Below, one piece after another: positions 59,816 to 64,000 of a stretch of DNA of 64,000 bases. The position numbers and the translations under genes were made by a program. Source of the DNA: Nocardioides luteus (lineage in GTDB: Bacteria > Actinomycetota > Actinomycetes > Propionibacteriales > Nocardioidaceae); the NCBI RefSeq assembly GCF_015752315.1, contig NZ_JADOVJ010000001.1:2596501-2660500 (forward strand), given 5' to 3'. The notes beneath the pieces were generated by a model, which was not told the DNA's origin, made no database searches, and was given only the letters and a program-made list of their open reading frames with translations. Position 1 is the stretch's first letter, and each line of letters opens with the position of its first letter.

Positions 59816-60496
59816 TCAGCGGCGCAGGATCCGCGCCGACAGCGTGTTGCCGATCAGCTGGATGACCTGCACCAGCGCGACCAGGATGAGCACACAGACC
59901 CAGGTGACGGTCGGGTCGTACTGCCGGTAGCCGAAGGTCTGGGCGAAGCTGCCCAGGCCGCCGCCGGCGATCAGGCCGGCGACCGCGGACATGTCGACGA
60001 CCGCGACGAAGGCGAAGGTGTAGCCCAGGATGATCGGCGCCAGCGCCTCGGGAAGGACGACGGTCGCGGCGATCCGGGCGCGACTCGCACCCATCGCACG
60101 GGCCGCCTCGATGACTCCCGGAGGCACGGTCACCAGGTTCTGCTCGATGATCCGGGCGATCCCGAACATCGCGGCGAGGATCAGCGAGAAGACCACCGCC
60201 GGCATCCCGATCCCGGTGCCGACGATCAGCCGCGCGGCCGGCTGGACGGCCGCGATGAAGATGATGAACGGGATCGGCCGGAAGAAGTTGACCAGCACGT
60301 TGAGGACGACCGAGACGACGGCGTTCTCGTAGAGCCCGCCCTTGCGGGTCAGATAGAGCCCGAGCGCGAGCAGCAGCCCCAGGGTGCCGCCGATCAGCAT
60401 CGTCAGCGCCACCATGAGCAGCGTCTCGCCGGTGGCCTGCCAGATGTCGGGCCAGAGCCCGCCGAGCCGGGTGTCGGTGGGGAGAGCGGTCAGCAT
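59816..60496 (-). CDS. metI: Methionine ABC transporter permease
   Basis: A 226-residue permease with five to six helices. The EAA-like loop ARAMGASRARIAATVVLPEALAPI is MetI-type, and the later AVVDMSAVAGLIAGGGLGSFAQTFGY is family-specific. ATG 60496 lies 4 bp after AAGGAGG; a GTG three bases upstream is also in frame. It overlaps the metN stop by one base. It forms the membrane channel of the D/L-methionine importer with the metN and metQ products. Confidence 0.92.
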   Translation of the reverse strand: MLTALPTDTRLGGLWPDIWQATGETLLMVALTMLIGGTLGLLLALGLYLTRKGGLYENAVVSVVLNVLVNFFRPIPFIIFIAAVQPAARLIVGTGIGMPAVVFSLILAAMFGIARIIEQNLVTVPPGVIEAARAMGASRARIAATVVLPEALAPIILGYTFAFVAVVDMSAVAGLIAGGGLGSFAQTFGYRQYDPTVTWVCVLILVALVQVIQLIGNTLSARILRR

Positions 60497-61542
60497 CACA
60501 CCTCCTTGGTGGTGACGAGGGCGGACAGCTCGCGTACGGCCTCGTCGACCGAGGATGCGGGCCCGTCGAGGGCGAGCGTCAGATTCCCGAAGGTGGCGCC
60601 CCGGATCTCCTCGATGCCGCCGAAGACGAGCTCGAAGGCGATCCCGCGCTCGAGGAGGACGGCGAAGATGTCGGTCTGGCGGGGTCCGCCCTCGCGCAGC
60701 TCGACCTTCACGAACCGGCCGGGGTGCCGCGACCGCAGCGCGGCCAGCGCCTCGGGCGCGGGCTCGTCGTCCACCACCGTGCCGACGAAGCGCCGGGTCA
60801 CCGGCTGCCGCGGCGCGGAGAAGACGTCGTAGACGGCGCCGGACTCGACGATCCGCCCGTTCTCCATGACGGCGACGTGGTCGGCCAGCTCTCGGACGAC
60901 CTCCATCTCGTGGGTGATCGCGACGATGGTGGTGCCGAACTCCTCGTTGACCCGCTTCAGGAGCCGCAGCACCTCGTGGGTCGTCTCCGGGTCGAGCGCG
61001 CTGGTGGCCTCGTCGGCGAGCAGCAGCGAGGGGTTGGTGGTCAGTGCGCGGGCGATGCCGACGCGCTGCTTCTGCCCGCCCGAGAGGTTGCGCGGATAGG
61101 TGTGGGCCTTGTCGGGGAGACCGACGAAGTGGAGCAGCTCGGAGATCCGGCGCTGCTGCTCGGCCTTGGCGACACCGGCGATCTGCAGCGGGTAGGCCAG
61201 GTTGCCCCAGACCGTACGCGACTCGAAGAGGTTGAACTGCTGGAAGATCATCCCGATCCCGAGTCGGATCGGCCGCAGCTGGCGCTCGTGCAGGCCGACG
61301 AGCTCGGTGCCGCCGACCTGGATGGAGCCCGAGGTGGCCGGCTCGAGGCCGTTGAGCACGCGTACCAGGGTGGACTTGCCGGCACCGGAGTAGCCAACGA
61401 TCGCCTGGACGTCACCGGCGGCGATGTCCAGGTCGACGTCGTCGACCGCCCGGACCTCCGTGCGCCCCCTGGCCGCCGGATAGGTCTTGGTGACGTTGCG
61501 GAGCCGCACCAGCGGCTCCGCAACGGTGGCGGAGTGCGTCAC
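60496..61542 (-). CDS. metN: Methionine ABC transporter ATPase
   Basis: A 348-residue ATPase. Walker A GYSGAGKST at 50-58, signature LSGGQKQRV in the middle, Walker B LLLADEATSALDP, H-loop VAITHEMEVV, and a C-terminal NIL domain (last 80 residues), which binds methionine and gives trans-inhibition in MetN. GTG 61542 overlaps the metQ stop (GTGA). Middle gene of the metQNI operon. Confidence 0.93.
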   Translation of the reverse strand: MTHSATVAEPLVRLRNVTKTYPAARGRTEVRAVDDVDLDIAAGDVQAIVGYSGAGKSTLVRVLNGLEPATSGSIQVGGTELVGLHERQLRPIRLGIGMIFQQFNLFESRTVWGNLAYPLQIAGVAKAEQQRRISELLHFVGLPDKAHTYPRNLSGGQKQRVGIARALTTNPSLLLADEATSALDPETTHEVLRLLKRVNEEFGTTIVAITHEMEVVRELADHVAVMENGRIVESGAVYDVFSAPRQPVTRRFVGTVVDDEPAPEALAALRSRHPGRFVKVELREGGPRQTDIFAVLLERGIAFELVFGGIEEIRGATFGNLTLALDGPASSVDEAVRELSALVTTKEV

Positions 61543-62477
61543 TGACGCTCCTCGACCTGCTTCTCGGTCTCATCGAGCGACTTCTGCAGGTCCCCGACCG
61601 GGATCTTCACCAGCTCGGCGGTGTTGCCCGAGGTCTCGTAGACACCCTGCTGGACGTCCTCGTTGGTCTGGAAGATCTCGACGAGCTTCTTGTAGGTCGG
61701 GTTGTCCTTGTCCTCGGCGCGTACGGCGAAGATGTTGACGTAGGGGAGCGCCTTCGGGTCGGAGGGGTCGTCGGTGGCCAGCGCGTCCTCGAACTTCAGG
61801 CCGGCGTCCTCGACGAAGTCGTTGTTGATGATGGCCGCGGCGACGTCGGGGAGCGAGGAGGCGGTGATCGAGGCCTGGACGGCCTTGATCTTCACCTTGG
61901 AGGCGGCCGTGTCGACCTCCTTGATGGTGCTGAACGGGGTGCCGCCGTCGGTCAGCTTGACCAGGCCCTTGGACTGGAGCAGGACCAGGCCGCGGGCCTG
62001 GTTGGTCTCGTCGTCGGGGACGATCACGGTCTCGCCGGCCTTGATGTCGTCGAGGCTCTTGTACTTGGAGGAGTAGAGGCCCAGCGGGTAGGTCGCGGTC
62101 GAGCCGAGCGCGACCAGGTCGTCGTCGTTCTGCACGTTGTAGTCAGCGAGGAAGATGATGTGCTGGAACTGGTTGAGGTCCAGCTCGCCCTCGGACAGCG
62201 CCGGGTTGGGCTGGTTGTAGTCGCCGAAGTTCTTGACCTCGAGGTCGATGCCCTCCTCACGGGCGGCATCCTGGAAGGTCTTCCAGTAGGGGTCGTCGGC
62301 GCCGACGACACCGATGGTGACCTTGGTCAGGTCGCCGGCGGAGTCGTCGTCACGGGTGAGGAAGAAGGCGAGGCCGCCGATCACGATCGCGGCGGCGACG
62401 ACGATGCCGATGATCAGCGGGAGCTTGGACTTGGGAGCCTCGATGAGCGGGGTGGGCTCGGGCGTGTTGGAGGACAC
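61539..62477 (-). CDS. metQ: Methionine-binding protein MetQ, membrane-anchored
   Basis: A 312-residue MetQ/NlpA-family binding protein: VTIGVVGADDPYWKTFQDAAREEGI, NPALSEGELDLNQFQH and DDETNQARGLVLLQSKGL are family motifs. The N-terminus is unusual: no lipobox Cys. Instead a 20-residue hydrophobic helix (about residues 19-40) follows KSK and is followed by TRDDD. It is probably held by this helix, with the binding domain outside. GTG 62477 has GAGG at good spacing. First gene of the operon. No S-adenosylmethionine riboswitch is visible upstream. Confidence 0.9.
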   Translation of the reverse strand: MSSNTPEPTPLIEAPKSKLPLIIGIVVAAAIVIGGLAFFLTRDDDSAGDLTKVTIGVVGADDPYWKTFQDAAREEGIDLEVKNFGDYNQPNPALSEGELDLNQFQHIIFLADYNVQNDDDLVALGSTATYPLGLYSSKYKSLDDIKAGETVIVPDDETNQARGLVLLQSKGLVKLTDGGTPFSTIKEVDTAASKVKIKAVQASITASSLPDVAAAIINNDFVEDAGLKFEDALATDDPSDPKALPYVNIFAVRAEDKDNPTYKKLVEIFQTNEDVQQGVYETSGNTAELVKIPVGDLQKSLDETEKQVEERQ

Positions 62478-62645
62478 GGGTGGGAACCTCTTCTAGACGG
62501 AGATGTCTCGACGTTGAGAGCGGGCAACCTGGTTGTTGTCCACCAAAACAGTAGACTTAACGAGGATCACATCCCGATTGTCGGTCACACGCCGAGACGT
62601 GTCACGGACCCGCCCCGGCGTGTGCTAGCGACATGTTTCCCGAGG

Positions 62646-63521
62646 TCAGGCGAGGTCGCGCCGCCTCATCACGACCACCGCGGCAACCACGGCGACCAGG
62701 ACGTACGCCGCAACGGTGATCAGCGCGCGCTCGCCGGAGATCGCGTCGAGGACTCCCGGAGTCCCGTTGGGACCGCCGATGATGGCTCCCGCCAGCGAGC
62801 CTCCGGCGGTGCCGGGGAGAGCGTCAGTGACGGTCTCGATGCCCGAGAGCAGGCTGCCGACGCCACGCAGCAGGTTCTCGACCACCAGGGACCAGACCAG
62901 GCCCAGGCCCACGGCGAGCGCCGGTCCCTTGGCGAGCACGCCGACCAGGAACCCGAGCAGCGCCCACATCTCCAGCACCAGGAACCCGGCACCGAACGAC
63001 TGCGCCAGGTCGCCCAGGGCGGGCATCGTGATCGACTCGCCCTCCGTCGCGGCGATCGCGACCGAGACACCCGCACACAGCGCCAGGGTCGCGGTCATCA
63101 TCGCGACGATGAAGATCGTCACCGCGGCCAGCGAGCCGCCCACGGCGGCGAACCGGCTCGGCCCCTGGGTGAAGACGGTCTTCCAGGTGCCCCAGCCGAA
63201 CCCGTTGCCGGCGACCAGGGCGCCGACCACCATCGCCAGCGCTCCGCCGAACATCGGCAGACCGCTGACGATCACGTCCGGGATCGCGCTCGGCATCAGC
63301 TCGGCCAGCAGCTGGGCGTTGCTGGCACCGTCACCGGCGAAGTTGTCGTCACCGGTCTTGTAGGCGACGTAGTTGAAGACGTACCCGAAGGAGAGCGAGA
63401 GCGCCAGCCAGGCGCCGACGATCACCCAGATGGCCGACCACTTGCGCAGGCGGAGCATCTCGGCGCGGGTGCTGCCGAAGCGGAGCCCGAGGCGATGTGT
63501 GCTGTTGGCGATTGCGTTCAT
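62646..63521 (-). CDS. ABC-2 type transporter permease
   Basis: A 291-residue protein with about six hydrophobic segments: ALSLSFGYVFNYVAY, AMVVGALVAGNGFGWGTWKTVF, and ALIAVTIF-like segments, ending VVMRRRDLA. This is the ABC-2 permease type that pairs with the ATPase encoded just upstream. ATG 63521 overlaps the ATPase stop (ATGA). Likely an export system for a drug, lipid or peptide. The 168-bp gap to metQ contains its end and the metQ promoter. Confidence 0.85.
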   Translation of the reverse strand: MNAIANSTHRLGLRFGSTRAEMLRLRKWSAIWVIVGAWLALSLSFGYVFNYVAYKTGDDNFAGDGASNAQLLAELMPSAIPDVIVSGLPMFGGALAMVVGALVAGNGFGWGTWKTVFTQGPSRFAAVGGSLAAVTIFIVAMMTATLALCAGVSVAIAATEGESITMPALGDLAQSFGAGFLVLEMWALLGFLVGVLAKGPALAVGLGLVWSLVVENLLRGVGSLLSGIETVTDALPGTAGGSLAGAIIGGPNGTPGVLDAISGERALITVAAYVLVAVVAAVVVMRRRDLA

Positions 63522-64000
63522 GACACGAGCTCCTTGCTGCTGGTCATCTCGAAGAAGACGTCCTCCAGGGAGCGCTCCGCGACGGTGACCTCGTGGACAT
63601 CGATGGAGTGGGCGACCAGGTGACGTACGACGTCGGGGGCCGCCGTGGCCGGCAGCTCGACCTCGAGCGTCTCGTTGCCGATGCGGCGTACGCCCTCGTC
63701 ACCAGCCAGCCGCATGACGGCGGCCAGCGCGGCGTCCTCCGGGGTGGCCCGGACCCGGAGGGTCGCGCCGCCGCGCAGTTCGGCGACGGTCGACTCGCGC
63801 AGCAGGCGGCCGTTGTCGATCACGCCGACGCGGTCGCAGATCTCCTGCACCTCGGCGAGGATGTGGCTGGAGAGGATCACGGTCTGGCCGGCCCCGGCGA
63901 GCGCGACGACCAGGGCCCGCATGTCGGCCATGCCGGCCGGGTCGAGCCCGTTGGTGGGCTCGTCGAGCACGAGCAGGTCGGGGGAGCCGAGCATCGCGGC
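63518..64000 (-). CDS. ABC transporter ATPase, C-terminal part (runs off right edge)
   Basis: The frame is open to the window edge; 161 codons up to the stop are visible. LLVLDEPTNGLDPAGMADMR is Walker B with the D-loop, and VILSSHILAEVQEICDRVGVIDNGRLL the H-loop and following region. The last 70 residues form the C-terminal domain common in ABC-2 ATPases (CcmA-type). Walker A and the signature lie beyond the window. It energises the ABC-2 permease encoded next. Confidence 0.9.
   Translation of the reverse strand, partial: AAMLGSPDLLVLDEPTNGLDPAGMADMRALVVALAGAGQTVILSSHILAEVQEICDRVGVIDNGRLLRESTVAELRGGATLRVRATPEDAALAAVMRLAGDEGVRRIGNETLEVELPATAAPDVVRHLVAHSIDVHEVTVAERSLEDVFFEMTSSKELVS

Noticed and set aside
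62478..62645. Possible SAM riboswitch upstream of metQ
   Set aside because: No SAM-I, SAM-II or SAM-IV core could be found on the minus strand in this space; only a short GCAACC-like piece is present.
1..64000. CRISPR arrays or prophage
   Set aside because: No regularly spaced direct repeats, cas genes, phage structural genes or integrases were seen.

Overview
The window is high-GC DNA with GTG, TTG and ATG starts, many four-base stop/start overlaps (ATGA, GTGA) and long shadow ORFs on the strand opposite real genes. Marker genes point to an actinobacterium: the RNA polymerase-binding protein RbpA, an SsgA-family protein, a DinB/DUF664 protein, a DUF4873 protein, and many TetR, GntR, FCD and Lrp regulators paired with major-facilitator pumps. 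The gene content looks like a Nocardioides-type soil organism. That genus is an inference; no rRNA is present to test it.

Layout. 1-5.1 kb: end of a glutaryl-CoA dehydrogenase, then small regulator-target modules (TetR/DUF1772, and TetR/DUF4873 divergent from an AurF-type diiron oxygenase) and a FadR-type regulator coupled to a TauE/SafE exporter. 5.2-11.8 kb: a TetR-controlled DHA2 pump, then a MatC/SLC13-like carboxylate carrier with a class III CoA-transferase under the same 17-bp motif that precedes the FadR gene, then another DHA2 pump. 11.8-15.1 kb: two convergent GH13 alpha-glucosidases. 15.2-24.3 kb: OsmC, an acyl-CoA synthetase, a TetR/DHA2 pair, and a fatty acyl-CoA ligase/thioesterase/MHS-permease set divergent from a GAF-LuxR regulator. 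24.3-30.4 kb: TetR/EamA, a flavoprotein, a DUF3841 gene and a small gene behind a LexA-like box, an MFS/DeoR pair and a DinB protein.

30.6-30.9 kb: a tRNA operon (Gly-GCC, Cys-GCA, Val-GAC) with a strong terminator. 31.1-35.1 kb: a class IV aminotransferase, an OFA-family transporter with a 33-residue partner, an SsgA-like protein and a 5'-3' exonuclease. 35.1-40.5 kb: a complete polyamine-type ABC transporter divergent from a GntR regulator coupled to a soluble Cache-domain sensor.

40.6-46.3 kb is the most interesting part. It has an Lrp-family regulator, lysine 2,3-aminomutase (kamA) and, divergent from it, a tightly overlapped operon kdd-kamD-kamE-kal. These are enzymes of the clostridial/fusobacterial beta-lysine fermentation route, here in what appears to be an aerobic actinobacterium. 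The expected cleavage enzyme (kce) and CoA-transferase are not in the window.

46.9-64 kb: polyprenol-phosphate mannosyltransferase with FxsA, rbpA, an Atg22-like MFS with GDPD, a MurA homologue fused to an N-terminal XRE domain and preceded by a perfect AT-rich palindrome, a zinc alcohol dehydrogenase, GNAT, a lytic transglycosylase lipoprotein, an alpha/beta hydrolase, a luciferase-like oxidoreductase, a 165-bp inverted-repeat element, a DUF4919-like protein, a methyltransferase, the metNIQ methionine transporter and the start of an ABC-2 export system that runs off the right edge.
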